Origin: Polynucleobacter sp. AM-25C3
Lineage (GTDB): Bacteria > Pseudomonadota > Gammaproteobacteria > Burkholderiales > Burkholderiaceae
NCBI RefSeq assembly: GCF_018882335.1
Contig: NZ_JACVOS010000006.1
Location: forward strand, 62,001 to 126,000
DNA: 64,000 bases
Direction of reading: 5' to 3'
Shown piece after piece: positions 8,469-18,265 of the stretch. How positions within the stretch are numbered: position 1 is the first letter of the stretch; each line of letters opens with the position of its first letter. A program made the position numbers and the translations under genes. The notes under the pieces are model-generated. The model did not search any database and had not been told where the DNA came from. It was given only the letters and a program-made list of their open reading frames with translations.

Positions 8469-9729
8469 AACGCAATGCCTCCGCAGGCTGAACTTGCGCT
8501 GCACGTCGACTTGGATACAGAGTTGCCAACACTGATAAACCGAAAGCCATCAAACCGACGGTGACGACATCAGATAGACGAACATCAGAAGGCAACTCAC
8601 TAATGAAGTAGACATCCCGTGGCAAGAAGCGCACGCGAAAGATAGCCTCGATTGCCGGAACAATCACATCGATGTTTAAGGCAATCAGAAGACCTAAGCC
8701 GACACCAGCTAGAGAGCCTAGCAAACCAATCGCCAGCCCTTGCACTAGAAATATCCGTTGAATTAATCCTGGGCTCGCGCCCATCGTTCTTAAGATTGCT
8801 ATATCAGCCTGTTTTTCATTGACGGTCATCACCAAAGTAGAGACCAAATTAAATGCAGCCACCGCAATAATGAGCGTCAAGATGATGAACATCATCTTTC
8901 TTTCGGTTTGCACGGCGGCAAACCAATTGCGGTTAGAGCGTGACCAGTCTGATACCCAAAGAGCTTGTGGAACTACCTGGGCTAGCTCAGAAGCAATCTC
9001 AGGCGCACGTTGCATGTCATCCACCTTCACACGCAAACCGGATGGGTCTTGTAAGCGCAATAGAGCCGCAGCATCTTTCCAATGCAGAATGGCAAGCGAG
9101 CTGTCGTATTCATAATGGCCACTATCCACAATCCCGACTACTTGCAAGGTTCGCATTCTGGGCATAGCACCTGCTGGAGTCAGATCACTCTCCGGCACGA
9201 TGAGGTTAATGCGATCACCCACGCGTGCACCAACCATGTTTGCCAACTGGGCACCCAAGGCAACGCCAAAAGCACCCGGCTTGAGATCTTCAATACTGCC
9301 TGCGACAAATTGCTTGGGCAAATCCGAAACCTTGCCCTCTTCACTTGGCAAGACTCCACGAATCGCTACGCCACGCATGACATTCTCACGACTAAGTAAA
9401 CCTTGCGAACTGACCATTGGAGCAACACCAACCACATGGGGCTGTGCAGCTACCTTGAGGGCAATCGGCTCCCAATTAGTCAAACCATCTGGGGCGGTGA
9501 TTTCTATATGAGAAAGAACAGAAAGCATGCGATCGCGCACTTCCTTCTGAAAGCCATTCATGACAGAGAGCACTACAATGAGGGCGGCAACGCCTAGGGC
9601 GATGCCTGCGGTCGAGATTCCAGAAATAAAGGAGAGGAAGCCATCGCGCTTACCCACCGTCTTACGACGCTTGGATCGGGTGTAGCGCAGGCCAATTTCT
9701 AGCTCAATAGGAAGTCTCAACATAGCCAC
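8461..9729 (-). CDS. lolC: LolC/LolE-family lipoprotein-releasing permease
   Basis: 422 aa MacB/LolC-type permease. A first transmembrane helix follows [39 protein letters not shown], then a periplasmic domain of about 220 residues and three C-terminal helices with the FtsX-like core ([27 protein letters not shown]). Only one LolC/E-type permease is present, as in other Burkholderiales where LolF-like proteins replace the LolC/E pair. The start is GTG 9729 or the in-frame ATG two codons on. It begins an operon divergent from the gene at 9770. Confidence 0.92.
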   Translation of the reverse strand: MAMLRLPIELEIGLRYTRSKRRKTVGKRDGFLSFISGISTAGIALGVAALIVVLSVMNGFQKEVRDRMLSVLSHIEITAPDGLTNWEPIALKVAAQPHVVGVAPMVSSQGLLSRENVMRGVAIRGVLPSEEGKVSDLPKQFVAGSIEDLKPGAFGVALGAQLANMVGARVGDRINLIVPESDLTPAGAMPRMRTLQVVGIVDSGHYEYDSSLAILHWKDAAALLRLQDPSGLRVKVDDMQRAPEIASELAQVVPQALWVSDWSRSNRNWFAAVQTERKMMFIILTLIIAVAAFNLVSTLVMTVNEKQADIAILRTMGASPGLIQRIFLVQGLAIGLLGSLAGVGLGLLIALNIDVIVPAIEAIFRVRFLPRDVYFISELPSDVRLSDVVTVGLMAFGLSVLATLYPSRRAAQVQPAEALRYE

Positions 9730-9769
9730 AGTTTAGTGAATTGCACGGGCAAACTGATGGATTCTGTAA

Positions 9770-10750
9770 ATGCCACCTAAAATCAGGGGAATGACTGTCA
9801 ATTCCACCCCCCAGCACAGCCCACTGCGGCGCTTTACCCTCATGCTGCCTGGGGAGGACAAATTTGACCCGGACCAAGATGAAAGCACCCCTCCCAAGGG
9901 GCTGCCCCAAGAGCGCTTCCTACTCGGAGATAAGTTACCGATTGCCCCCGTCTTATTGCTAGGCCAAAGTGGCTTGCCAGTAAACCCCAACGAGGTCATA
10001 GCCTGCCTTCAACCAGTTCACTTTCATGCCACTCGAGATCATCTGATTTTGATGGCCCAAAGTCAGATTGATCTGACTGCTGAAGAATCCACCAAATTAC
10101 TCCAAGTTGCCCTTCCCTTTATTGAAGAGGATTTTGGCAACAAAGTCTTGTTTCAAGGACAGCGTGATTGGTTTATTCCAGCCGGACCCTTTGCTAACTT
10201 GGCAACACACTCAATAGATCAGGCCCATGGCCGTAATATCGACTGGTGGATGCCACGCGATACAAGCGAGTCGGGGATCGCTAAACTCTGGCGCAAACTC
10301 CAAAATGAAATTCAGATGCTGTGGCACATTGATCCCGTCAATGAAGCACGCGAGCAAAGCGGGCTACCGAGCATCAATTCGCTGTGGATTAGCGGTATCG
10401 GCAAACTAGAAGATATTCGGACGCCAGATTTATTCCAAAGCGTTACGCGGATCTATGGCGAACATCCCCTGCTATCCGGATTAGCAAAGCATCTCGGCAT
10501 TCCCCAACAGGGTGAGATTGATTTTTCAAAATTAGTGGGCAGCTTTGCTTACCTAGATAGACCAGAGAACGCCTGGGATCGATTGAAGAATGCCTTACTG
10601 AATAAAGAGCTAGATGAGATTGAAGTCATCGACTTTCCCAAAGGTAAAGCACGCCACAGAATTTTCACAGCCAAAGACTTGTATAAAAAATCGTGGGTCT
10701 TCTGGAAAAAATCTGAGCCTTTGACTTGGAAAGAAATGATTGCATCATGA
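9770..10750 (+). CDS. Conserved protein of betaproteobacteria, annotated elsewhere as phosphoglycerate-mutase-like/RpfE-type regulator
   Basis: 326 aa cytoplasmic protein without transmembrane segments. A conserved core reads WWMPRDTSESGIAKLWRKLQNEIQMLW followed by REQSGLPSINSLWISGIGKL. Proteins with this core lie just upstream of recJ in many betaproteobacteria and carry names such as regulatory protein RpfE or phosphoglycerate mutase. I see no alkaline-phosphatase-type metal site, so those names should not be trusted for function. Its stop overlaps the recJ start by ATGA, so it is probably cotranscribed and translationally coupled with recJ. Confidence 0.7.
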   Translation: MPPKIRGMTVNSTPQHSPLRRFTLMLPGEDKFDPDQDESTPPKGLPQERFLLGDKLPIAPVLLLGQSGLPVNPNEVIACLQPVHFHATRDHLILMAQSQIDLTAEESTKLLQVALPFIEEDFGNKVLFQGQRDWFIPAGPFANLATHSIDQAHGRNIDWWMPRDTSESGIAKLWRKLQNEIQMLWHIDPVNEAREQSGLPSINSLWISGIGKLEDIRTPDLFQSVTRIYGEHPLLSGLAKHLGIPQQGEIDFSKLVGSFAYLDRPENAWDRLKNALLNKELDEIEVIDFPKGKARHRIFTAKDLYKKSWVFWKKSEPLTWKEMIAS

Positions 10751-12498
10751 CGATGAGCATATTTTCACAACGTCCTTTCTCTGATCGCACCGCCACCTGG
10801 TTGCAGCAAACTGGTTTACATCCATTGTTAGCAAGATTGTTTGCAGCCCGAGGTATCGACAAGCCAGATGAGCTCTCTTTAGATCTCAAGCAACTACTCT
10901 CACCAGTCGAGCTCAAAAATTGCATCAGCACTGCCGCTCTGCTGGCCGATATTCTGGAGCGCAAAGAGCCGATGCTGGTGGTAGCTGACTATGACTGTGA
11001 TGGTGCTACTGCTTGTGCAGTTGCTCTGCGTGGCTTGAAGATGTTGGGCGGTCCGGAGACTGCCATTCAATTCTTGGTACCAAACCGCTTTACGATGGGT
11101 TACGGCTTAACGCCAGAGGTAGTGGAATTAGCCGCCCTACAAAACCCAAAACCTAAATACCTCATTACCGTTGATAACGGCATTGCCAGTGAAGCTGGTG
11201 TTGATCGAGCGCGAGAGTTAGGCATGGAAGTCATCGTGACTGACCATCACCTGCCAGGCGATCGGCTGCCAAAAGCCACTGCGATCGTAAATCCCAATCA
11301 ACCCGGTTGCATCTTCCCAAGTAAGGCGCTTGCAGGCGTTGGTGTGATGTTCTATTTGCTTGTAGCGCTGCGCGCTGAGCTACGCAAACGCGGCAAATTT
11401 ACCGCTGAGACCCAGCCTAAGATTGAGAACCTATTGGATCTCGTGGCTTTGGGGACGGTAGCAGATGTTGCGCAACTGGATCGCAATAACCGCATCTTGG
11501 TTTCGAATGGATTAAAGCGTATTCGTGCCGGGGTTTCGCAAGCCGGTATTCAAGCGCTCTTTCAGGCAGCTGTACGCGATCCACGCAAAGCCAATACCTT
11601 TGATCTAGGTTTTGCTATCGGCCCTCGCCTGAATGCAGCAGGCCGCCTCGCAGACATGACTTTGGGCATCCGCCTCCTACTCAGCGATAAGACGGATGAA
11701 GCTATTGAGTTGGCTTATGAACTTGATCGCATTAATCGAGAGCGACGTGTGATTGAGGGTGGAATGCAAGAGGCAGCGCTCGCCCACCTCGCTGAAGATC
11801 AACTTGCAGGCACTATGGCAGAACGCTCGAGTATCTGCCTTTGGAATCCAGAATGGCATCAAGGCGTTGTTGGCATTGTGGCCTCGCGCCTCAAAGAACG
11901 TTTTAATCGCCCTGCAATTGTATTTGCTCCCGCGGATGGCGCTACTGGAGAAGAATTGCGCGGCTCCGGCAGATCGCTTACTGGCTTTCATCTGCGCGAT
12001 GCACTGGATATTGTTTCTAAACGTGAACCTGGCTTGATCCTCAAATTTGGCGGTCATGCGATGGCAGCTGGCCTGAGTATCAGAAAGGCCGATTTTGAGA
12101 AGTTTGATGCATTGTTTCAGCAGGTTGCCAATGAATTACTCAATGATGAACTGCTAGAGCGTCGCCATATTCACGATGGTTCTCTCGCCCTATCAGAATT
12201 CACAGCAGAAACTGGCGATCTGCTTGCCGAAGAAATCTGGGGCCAAGGCTTTCCCCAGCCGATTTTTTATGGAGAATTTGAGGTTGGCCAACAAAGCCTC
12301 ATGAAAGAGAAGCATCTTCGTCTGCAGCTTCGCCCCATTGGGGATGGTCAACTGGCTAGCAAACCATTTACCGGGGTTTGGTTTAACCGGACCCAGCCAT
12401 TACCAGCCAAGGCCAAGCTTGCCTACCGCTTGGTGACCGACCGCTTTCAGGGTCAGGCTCGCGTGCAACTCATGATTGAGGCCCACGACGAGGGCTGA
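10747..12498 (+). CDS. recJ: RecJ single-strand-specific 5'-3' exonuclease
   Basis: 583 aa. The DHH phosphoesterase motifs are present: [16 protein letters not shown] (about residue 78), VTVDN-type [24 protein letters not shown] (DHH) and GTVADVAQL. Then come the DHHA1 domain ([26 protein letters not shown]) and the C-terminal OB fold. It degrades 5' single strands in RecF-pathway recombination, mismatch repair and base excision repair. I use ATG 10747, which overlaps the upstream stop, rather than an upstream TTG. Confidence 0.95.
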   Translation: MTMSIFSQRPFSDRTATWLQQTGLHPLLARLFAARGIDKPDELSLDLKQLLSPVELKNCISTAALLADILERKEPMLVVADYDCDGATACAVALRGLKMLGGPETAIQFLVPNRFTMGYGLTPEVVELAALQNPKPKYLITVDNGIASEAGVDRARELGMEVIVTDHHLPGDRLPKATAIVNPNQPGCIFPSKALAGVGVMFYLLVALRAELRKRGKFTAETQPKIENLLDLVALGTVADVAQLDRNNRILVSNGLKRIRAGVSQAGIQALFQAAVRDPRKANTFDLGFAIGPRLNAAGRLADMTLGIRLLLSDKTDEAIELAYELDRINRERRVIEGGMQEAALAHLAEDQLAGTMAERSSICLWNPEWHQGVVGIVASRLKERFNRPAIVFAPADGATGEELRGSGRSLTGFHLRDALDIVSKREPGLILKFGGHAMAAGLSIRKADFEKFDALFQQVANELLNDELLERRHIHDGSLALSEFTAETGDLLAEEIWGQGFPQPIFYGEFEVGQQSLMKEKHLRLQLRPIGDGQLASKPFTGVWFNRTQPLPAKAKLAYRLVTDRFQGQARVQLMIEAHDEG

Positions 12499-12526
12499 GC
12501 AGTAATAACCCCCTTATAATCAGGGG

Positions 12527-13631
12527 ATGGAAGCCGAACAACTCAATACTATTTCAAATACCCTCTCCGATCTGCTCACCCGTGAGCAAGCACTTCGGGG
12601 GTATCTTTGACTTCGAAGTAAAGTCACGCCGCCTTACTGAAGTTAACTCGATTCTTGAAGATCCCACCATCTGGGACGATCAAAAGAAAGCACAGGCCCT
12701 GGGCAAAGAAAAGAAATTGCTCGATGGTGTTGTTGCCACTCTCACTGATTTAAATAGCAATCTCACTGGTGCCCTCGAGTTATTCGATATGGCCAAAGAA
12801 GAAAGCGATTTTGAAACTATTAGCGCCATAGAACAAGATGTCGAGAGCTATAGCAAGATCATTCATGATCTCGAGTTCCGTCGCATGTTCCACAATGAGA
12901 TGGATCCGTGTAGTTGCTTTATTGATATTCAAGCAGGTGCTGGTGGTACTGAAGCTTGCGATTGGGCCAGCATGCTCTATCGCCAATATTTAAAGTATTG
13001 CGAGCGCAAAGGCTACAAAACTGAAATTCTGGAAGAATCTGATGGTGACGTTGCTGGTATTAAGAGCGCCACTATCAAAGTCGATGGTGAATACGCTTAC
13101 GGACACCTGCGCTCAGAGACAGGTGTACACCGCTTAGTGCGTAAATCACCATTTGACTCTTCCAATGGTCGCCATACTTCTTTCGCCAGTATCTATGTGT
13201 ATCCAGAGATTGATGACTCGATTGAGATTGACGTTAATCCAGCCGATATCCGTACGGATACCTATCGCGCCTCTGGTGCGGGTGGTCAGCACATTAACAA
13301 AACTGACTCTGCCGTACGCTTAACCCATCTCCCAACCGGGATTGTGGTTCAGTGCCAAAACGATCGAAGTCAGCATCGCAATAGAGCAGAAGCGATGACG
13401 ATGTTGAAGTCACGCCTGTATGAACACGAGATGCAAAAGCGTCGTGTGGAACAGGACAAATTAGAGGCCAGCAAAACGGATGTGGGCTGGGGTCACCAGA
13501 TCCGCTCCTACGTGCTTGATCAGAGCCGCATTAAAGATTTACGTACGAACGTTGAGATCTCTAATACCCAAAAAGTGTTGGATGGTGATCTTGATGCCTT
13601 TATTGAAGCCAGCCTGAAGCAAGGCGTCTAA
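12527..13631 (+). CDS. prfB: Peptide chain release factor 2, with programmed +1 frameshift
   Basis: Release factor for UGA and UAA. The zero frame starts at ATG 12527 behind CAGGGG and runs 27 codons to an in-frame TGA at 12608-12610. A +1 shift at CTT-TGA-C joins it to the main frame, giving about 367 aa, close to the 365 aa of E. coli RF2. The SPF tripeptide that reads UGA ([10 protein letters not shown]) and the peptidyl-hydrolysis motif [13 protein letters not shown] are present. A naive start at GTG 12582 would lose the N-terminal 18 codons. It is followed by lysS, the usual neighbour. Confidence 0.97.
12596..12611 (+). other. prfB +1 programmed frameshift site
   Basis: CGG GGG TAT CTT TGA C: a Shine-Dalgarno-like GGGGG three bases before the slippery CTT codon, with the in-frame TGA and a following C. 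This matches the classical autoregulatory RF2 site. Low RF2 makes the ribosome pause at TGA and slip +1, restoring RF2 synthesis. Confidence 0.96.
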
Positions 13632-13665
13632 TTCATTACCCCTATTCCAGTTATTAATACTCCAT

Positions 13666-15222
13666 ATGAACGATCAAGTGAACTCCAATCCTAGTCAAGC
13701 CTCCGTTACCGAAGTCGTTGATGAAAATCACATCATTGCCGAGCGCCGTGAAAAGTTAGCCAAGTTGCGTGAAGGTGGTGTGGCATTTCCGAATGATTTT
13801 GTACCGACTCACTTAGCTGCAGACTTACATACTCACTACGACAGCCTCACTAAAGAAGAAATGGCCGCCAAAAAGGTGCATGTCAAAGTAGCCGGTCGCA
13901 TGGTGCTTAAGCGGGTGATGGGTAAAGCCAGCTTTGCAACCATTCAAGATCGCAGCGGTCAGATTCAGTTCTACATCAATGATGAAATCAGTGGTGCAGA
14001 TATCCACGGTGCATTTAAACACTGGGACATGGGTGACTTTATCTCTGCTGAAGGCAATTTATTCAAGACCAATAAGGGCGAGCTCTCCGTTGAATGTAGC
14101 AATCTGCGCTTACTGAGCAAGTCTTTACGCCCGCTTCCAGATAAATTCCATGGCCTTTCTGATTTAGAGACCAAGTATCGTCAACGCTATGTTGATCTGA
14201 TCGTCAATCCAGAAAGTCGCAATACCTTTAGAGCACGCAGCAATACGATCGCTTCTTTGCGTCGTCATATGCTTGATGCAGACTTTATGGAAGTCGAAAC
14301 ACCGATGCTCCATCCGATTCCAGGTGGCGCTACCGCTAAGCCATTTATTACGCACCACAATGCTTTGGATATGCAAATGTTCTTGCGCATTGCGCCAGAG
14401 TTGTACTTGAAGCGCTTAGTGGTAGGTGGCTTTGAGCGCGTCTTTGAAATTAACCGCAACTTCCGCAACGAAGGCGTTAGCCCGCGTCACAATCCAGAAT
14501 TCACGATGATGGAGTTCTATGCAGCCTATACGGATTACCGTTGGTTGATGGACTTCACAGAAGGCTTGATTCGCGCAGCAGCAATGGATGCGCAAGGTAC
14601 GGCCGTTCTGACGCACCAAGGCCGTGAACTCGATCTGAGCAAGCCTTTCCAACGCTTGACGATTACTGAAGCCATCCTGAAATACTGTGGTCAGTCTAAT
14701 AAAACTTACGAGCTCGCTCAATTAGAAGATGCTGCATTCATTCGCGCTGAATTAAAAAAAGGTGGCGAGAATCCAGACTCCCCCGCTCTTAAGAACGCCG
14801 GCATTGGTGCGCTCCAATTGGCTTTATTTGAATTGGTTGCTGAAGCCCATCTTTGGGAGCCAACCTACATCATTGATTACCCAATTGAAGTTAGCCCCCT
14901 CGCCCGTGAATCCGATACGCGCCCTGGCATTACCGAGCGCTTTGAACTATTCATCACTGGTCGTGAAATTGCTAACGGCTTCTCCGAGTTAAACGATGCT
15001 GAAGATCAAGCCAATCGTTTCCGTAAACAAGTGGAGCAAAAAGAAGCGGGTGACGAAGAGGCAATGTACTTTGACCATGACTTCATTCGCGCGCTAGAGT
15101 ACGGCATGCCTCCAACGGGTGGTTGCGGTATCGGCATCGATCGTTTAGTCATGTTACTCACCGATGCACCCAATATTCGTGATGTGATTTTGTTCCCACA
15201 TCTGCGTCGCGAAGAAGAGTAA
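13666..15222 (+). CDS. lysS: Lysyl-tRNA synthetase, class II
   Basis: 518 aa. It has an N-terminal OB-fold anticodon-binding domain (about residues 65-170; [23 protein letters not shown]) and the class II catalytic core. Motif 2 is [26 protein letters not shown] and motif 3 [29 protein letters not shown]. It charges tRNA-Lys in the cytoplasm. It starts 34 nt after prfB, and a strong terminator follows. Confidence 0.97.
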   Translation: MNDQVNSNPSQASVTEVVDENHIIAERREKLAKLREGGVAFPNDFVPTHLAADLHTHYDSLTKEEMAAKKVHVKVAGRMVLKRVMGKASFATIQDRSGQIQFYINDEISGADIHGAFKHWDMGDFISAEGNLFKTNKGELSVECSNLRLLSKSLRPLPDKFHGLSDLETKYRQRYVDLIVNPESRNTFRARSNTIASLRRHMLDADFMEVETPMLHPIPGGATAKPFITHHNALDMQMFLRIAPELYLKRLVVGGFERVFEINRNFRNEGVSPRHNPEFTMMEFYAAYTDYRWLMDFTEGLIRAAAMDAQGTAVLTHQGRELDLSKPFQRLTITEAILKYCGQSNKTYELAQLEDAAFIRAELKKGGENPDSPALKNAGIGALQLALFELVAEAHLWEPTYIIDYPIEVSPLARESDTRPGITERFELFITGREIANGFSELNDAEDQANRFRKQVEQKEAGDEEAMYFDHDFIRALEYGMPPTGGCGIGIDRLVMLLTDAPNIRDVILFPHLRREEE

Positions 15223-15245
15223 GCAAGCTCCACTCGCTAGAAATG

Positions 15246-15272
15246 AAAAAGCCGCAGACTCTGCGGCTTTTT
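15246..15272 (+). terminator. Rho-independent terminator after lysS (bidirectional)
   Basis: AAAAA-GCCGCAG-ACT-CTGCGGC-TTTTT. The flanking A and T runs let it work on both strands, serving lysS on the plus strand and the small membrane protein at 15300-15422 on the minus strand. Confidence 0.9.
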
Positions 15273-15299
15273 CTTGGCTGGGCATTTCACTGAGAAAAC

Positions 15300-15422
15300 C
15301 TACTCTCCAGCGGACATCTTCCTCAGGAAGAGTCGAGTAAAAAATATAGCCATACCGATAATAGTTACTATGACGGCTAAACTTAACTGGCCTTCAAATG
15401 TGCCAAATAGCTCTCTTAACAT
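15300..15422 (-). CDS. DUF3149-type single-span microprotein (40 aa)
   Basis: A 40-aa frame not obvious in larger-ORF searches. After MLRELFGTFEGQLS comes one hydrophobic helix (LAVIVTIIGMAIFFTRLF) and a short basic tail (LRKMSAGE). The (E/K)LFG-x-GxLSL start and the helix ending in FLRKM match the DUF3149 family of tiny proteobacterial membrane proteins. The ATG at 15422 sits 6 nt after AGAGGAG; an ATG one codon upstream is too close to it. The function of the family is unknown. Confidence 0.75.
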   Translation of the reverse strand: MLRELFGTFEGQLSLAVIVTIIGMAIFFTRLFLRKMSAGE

Positions 15423-15501
15423 CATCTTCTCCTCTTGAATTTCCTCCCACCACTCTAGGCTTTTCAAGGATTGGGGATTTGACCGAAATCAAAAGAATGT
15501 G

Positions 15502-15954
15502 CTATTTCGCTGGGAAGAGTTGCGTATTTTCACTATCAATGACTGTCACATTCACCGGAATTCCAGCACTAACACTAGAAGAAACAGTACAGAAATCTTG
15601 GAACTGCGCCAATACGCGATCTAGATTCTCCAGAGTAGTGCCTGGAACACCAATACGGATCTCGACCTGAATTGCCAGAATGCGTAAACGGTTTTCTGCA
15701 TTCCTACCAATCTCACAACTAGCCTTGGTTTCAATCGGCTCAGGATTTTGCTTAAATTTTCTTAAAGCAAATAGCAAAGAGTCGGAGAGGCAGTTGGCTA
15801 CACCAGCCAATAAGAACTGAGAAGGAGTTGCGCCTTGCGATCTTCCAAGTGGTGGCGGTTCATCGCCATAAATGGGGTCTCGCTCTTCGTTGTAATAAAT
15901 CGCAAATTGATAATCAGATTGCTGTACTAGTCGTACGGATGGCTCGCTACTCAT
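15502..15954 (-). CDS. OsmC-family protein
   Basis: 150 aa. OsmC/Ohr-fold features are GEPP-like YGDEPPPLGRSQGATPSQFLLAGVANCLSDSLLFALRKF, which carries the conserved first Cys on the long helix, and a C-terminal DFCTVSSSVSAGIPVNVTV with the second conserved Cys. Such thiol peroxidases reduce organic hydroperoxides or act on related substrates. The start is ATG 15954, which follows AAGGAG by 4 nt. The longer frame upstream has no support. It lies next to cysK. Confidence 0.87.
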   Translation of the reverse strand: MSSEPSVRLVQQSDYQFAIYYNEERDPIYGDEPPPLGRSQGATPSQFLLAGVANCLSDSLLFALRKFKQNPEPIETKASCEIGRNAENRLRILAIQVEIRIGVPGTTLENLDRVLAQFQDFCTVSSSVSAGIPVNVTVIDSENTQLFPAK

Positions 15955-16024
15955 ATATCTCCTTATCCTGAGCGTTTGAAGGAAATATACCTGAAAATCA
16001 TATAGAGAATAGCGGGATGCCCAT

Positions 16025-16048
16025 AAAAAAAAGGCCCTGTAGGGCCTT
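16025..16048 (-). terminator. Rho-independent terminator of cysK
   Basis: On the minus strand AAGGCCCT-AC-AGGGCCTT is followed by a T run (TTTTTT at 16025-16030). It lies 23 nt after the cysK stop. Confidence 0.85.
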
Positions 16049-16071
16049 ATTGGGTTTGCCACTAATGGCAC

Positions 16072-17046
16072 TTATGCGGGCAAACCTTGTTCATCAAATA
16101 CACCTTCAAACAATGCTGAGCTTAAGTAACGCTCTGCGGCGTCCGGCAATACAACCACAATGGTCTTGCCGGCATACTCGGGTTTCTTGGCAAGACGAAC
16201 CGCCACAGCAGCAGCAGCCCCGCAAGAGATACCCACTAGAATCCCCTCTTCTTTTGCAATGCGGCGTGCAAATTCAATGGCCTCCTCATTGCTAACAAGC
16301 TCAACCCTATCCACCACAGATAAATCTAAATTATCCGGAATGAATCCAGCGCCTATTCCTTGAATCTTGTGAGGGGCCGGTTTAATTTCTTCACCATTCA
16401 ATTTTTGGGTAATAACTGGACTTGCAGTGGGTTCAACTGCTACCACCTCAATAGCTTTTTTCTTAGTATGTTTGATGTAACGGCCAACACCAGAAATCGT
16501 GCCACCCGTTCCAACACCGGCGACAAAGACATCAATCTTGCCGTCGGTGTCATCCCAAATTTCAGGACCAGTAGTCTTTTCATGAATGGCTGGATTCGAA
16601 GGATTACTAAACTGTTGGAGTAACACATACTTACTGGGATCGGATTCGGCAATCTCTTTTGCCTTGGCAATTGCGCCATTCATGCCTTTTGGACCTTCAG
16701 TCAAAACAATCTTGGCACCCAAAGCTGTTAATAATTTGCGTCGCTCCAAACTCATCGTTTCTGGCATGGTCAGAGTCAAAGGAATTCCACGCGCAGCAGC
16801 TACAAATGCCAGAGCAATGCCAGTATTGCCGCTAGTTGGCTCAACCAGCTCTTTGCCAGGACCAAGCAAACCCTTTTCTTGTGCATTGTTAATCATGGAA
16901 ACCCCAATACGACATTTCACCGAATAAGCTGGATTACGTCCTTCAATCTTGGCCAGCACGGTTGCCTTCGCGCCATCTGTAACACGGTTTAAACGAACCA
17001 ATGGTGTTCGGCCGATAGTTTGGGAGTTGTCAGTAAAGTAAGTCAT
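16072..17046 (-). CDS. cysK: Cysteine synthase A (O-acetylserine sulfhydrylase)
   Basis: 324 aa PLP enzyme of fold type II that makes cysteine from O-acetylserine and sulfide. The PLP lysine is Lys44 in AYSVKCRIG. The substrate loop PTSGNTG lies near residue 69, the phosphate loop [10 protein letters not shown] near 178, and the C-terminal [11 protein letters not shown] follows. The SVKCRIG form of the motif and the length fit CysK rather than CysM. The gene is divergent from a sulfate-binding protein gene, and the spacer between them is rich in dyads. Confidence 0.95.
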   Translation of the reverse strand: MTYFTDNSQTIGRTPLVRLNRVTDGAKATVLAKIEGRNPAYSVKCRIGVSMINNAQEKGLLGPGKELVEPTSGNTGIALAFVAAARGIPLTLTMPETMSLERRKLLTALGAKIVLTEGPKGMNGAIAKAKEIAESDPSKYVLLQQFSNPSNPAIHEKTTGPEIWDDTDGKIDVFVAGVGTGGTISGVGRYIKHTKKKAIEVVAVEPTASPVITQKLNGEEIKPAPHKIQGIGAGFIPDNLDLSVVDRVELVSNEEAIEFARRIAKEEGILVGISCGAAAAVAVRLAKKPEYAGKTIVVVLPDAAERYLSSALFEGVFDEQGLPA

Positions 17047-17130
17047 GGTTATTCCTGCTGATGGTTTAAGAGTTAATTGATACCGACTATCTTAGGGCAT
17101 GGGTATTGGCATGTAAAACAAACTCTGTGA

Positions 17131-17204
17131 ATAAGCTTATCAACTAAAAGACTAATGAAAATCTTAGATTAGTCTAATATTTAGTGATTAATTTCACTTA
17201 TAAG
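17131..17204. promoter_or_regulatory. Dyad-rich control region between cysK and the sulfate-binding protein gene
   Basis: Three inverted repeats lie in 74 nt. They are the perfect palindrome ATAAGCTTAT (17131-17140), AGACTAAT / ATTAGTCT with an 11-nt spacer (17149-17156, 17168-17175), and CTTATAAG (17197-17204). The divergent genes both belong to sulfur assimilation, so a CysB-type regulator is the likely user. The repeats are seen directly; the regulator is inferred. Confidence 0.4.
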
Positions 17205-17211
17205 ATCATCC

Positions 17212-18246
17212 ATGAGATCCGCTCTATTTATACCCCTAATTTCCTCCGCCCTCGCCATCATCTCGGCAAATGCAGCTGCCCAGGCACAAAACCCAAACAC
17301 CCTATTAAATGTCTCATACGATGTATCCCGGGAGCTTTATAAAGAAATTAATCCTGCCTTTGCAGCGGACTGGAAAGCGAAAACTGGAGTGCAGCCCACG
17401 ATTAATCAATCCCACGGCGGATCCAGCAAACAGGCTGGCGCGATTATTGGCGGTCTGGAAGCTGACGTTGTCACAATGAACCAGTCCCCTGATATTGACA
17501 TTCTGGTTGAACGCGGAAATCTCGTGAGCCCAAACTGGAAAAATGCATTTCCAAAACAAGCCTCACCATACTCATCAGTTACTGTTTTCTTGGTACGAAA
17601 AGGCAATCCAAAAAATATCAAAGACTGGTCTGACCTAGCCAAGCCAGGCACACAAGTCATCATCCCTAACCCAAAAACTTCTGGAAACGGCCGATACACT
17701 TATTTGGCAGCCTATGGATATGCCCTGCAAAAGACAAAGAGTGAAAAACAGGCAAAAGAATTTGTAACAGATATTTTCAAAAATGTTCCAATATTAGATG
17801 GTGGCGGACGCGGAGCAACTACCACCTTTAGTCAACGCGACATTGGCGATGTATTGATAACTTTTGAAAATGAAGCAGAATTAATTGGCAAAGAAGTTGG
17901 TCCTGGCAAATTTGAGGTCGTCTACCCATCCATTACGATCGAAGCTCCAGCACCCGTTGCAGTAGTTGATAAGTATGCTAAGAAGCATGGGACTGAAAAG
18001 CTTGCCAAGGCTTACCTAGATTACCTCTACACTGAAACTGCGCAAGATATTATTGCTAAGCATTACTTCAGACCGCGTAACCCAACGCCAGCTATCACCA
18101 AAAAATATGCAGCTAATTTCCCAGAAGTAAAAACATTCTCAGTCGATACAGTTTTCGGTGGCTGGAAGAAAGCTCAGAAAGAGCAATTTGATGATGGCGG
18201 CATCTATGATCAAGTCGTGATTGAAGCATTCAGCAAGAAACGTTAA
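17212..18246 (+). CDS. sbp: Sulfate/thiosulfate ABC transporter periplasmic binding protein (first copy)
   Basis: 344 aa with a signal peptide (cleavage near ANAAAQA-QNPN). The mature start LLNVSYDVSRELYKEINPAF, the SHGGSSKQAGAIIGGLEADVVTMN segment, IPNPKTSGNGRYTYLAAYGYA and the C-terminal FGGWKKAQKEQFDDGGIYDQV are typical of Sbp/CysP. It delivers sulfate or thiosulfate to the CysTWA permease encoded 10 kb away. A paralogue at 27444-28451 lies directly before cysTWA. No clear ribosome binding site precedes the ATG. Confidence 0.93.
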   Translation: MRSALFIPLISSALAIISANAAAQAQNPNTLLNVSYDVSRELYKEINPAFAADWKAKTGVQPTINQSHGGSSKQAGAIIGGLEADVVTMNQSPDIDILVERGNLVSPNWKNAFPKQASPYSSVTVFLVRKGNPKNIKDWSDLAKPGTQVIIPNPKTSGNGRYTYLAAYGYALQKTKSEKQAKEFVTDIFKNVPILDGGGRGATTTFSQRDIGDVLITFENEAELIGKEVGPGKFEVVYPSITIEAPAPVAVVDKYAKKHGTEKLAKAYLDYLYTETAQDIIAKHYFRPRNPTPAITKKYAANFPEVKTFSVDTVFGGWKKAQKEQFDDGGIYDQVVIEAFSKKR

Positions 18247-18265
18247 GAATCTCAAAGGCCGCTAA

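Noticed and set aside
12582..13631. prfB starting at GTG 12582
   Set aside because: It lacks the N-terminal codons and ignores the frameshift site. The ATG at 12527 with CAGGGG upstream explains the region better.
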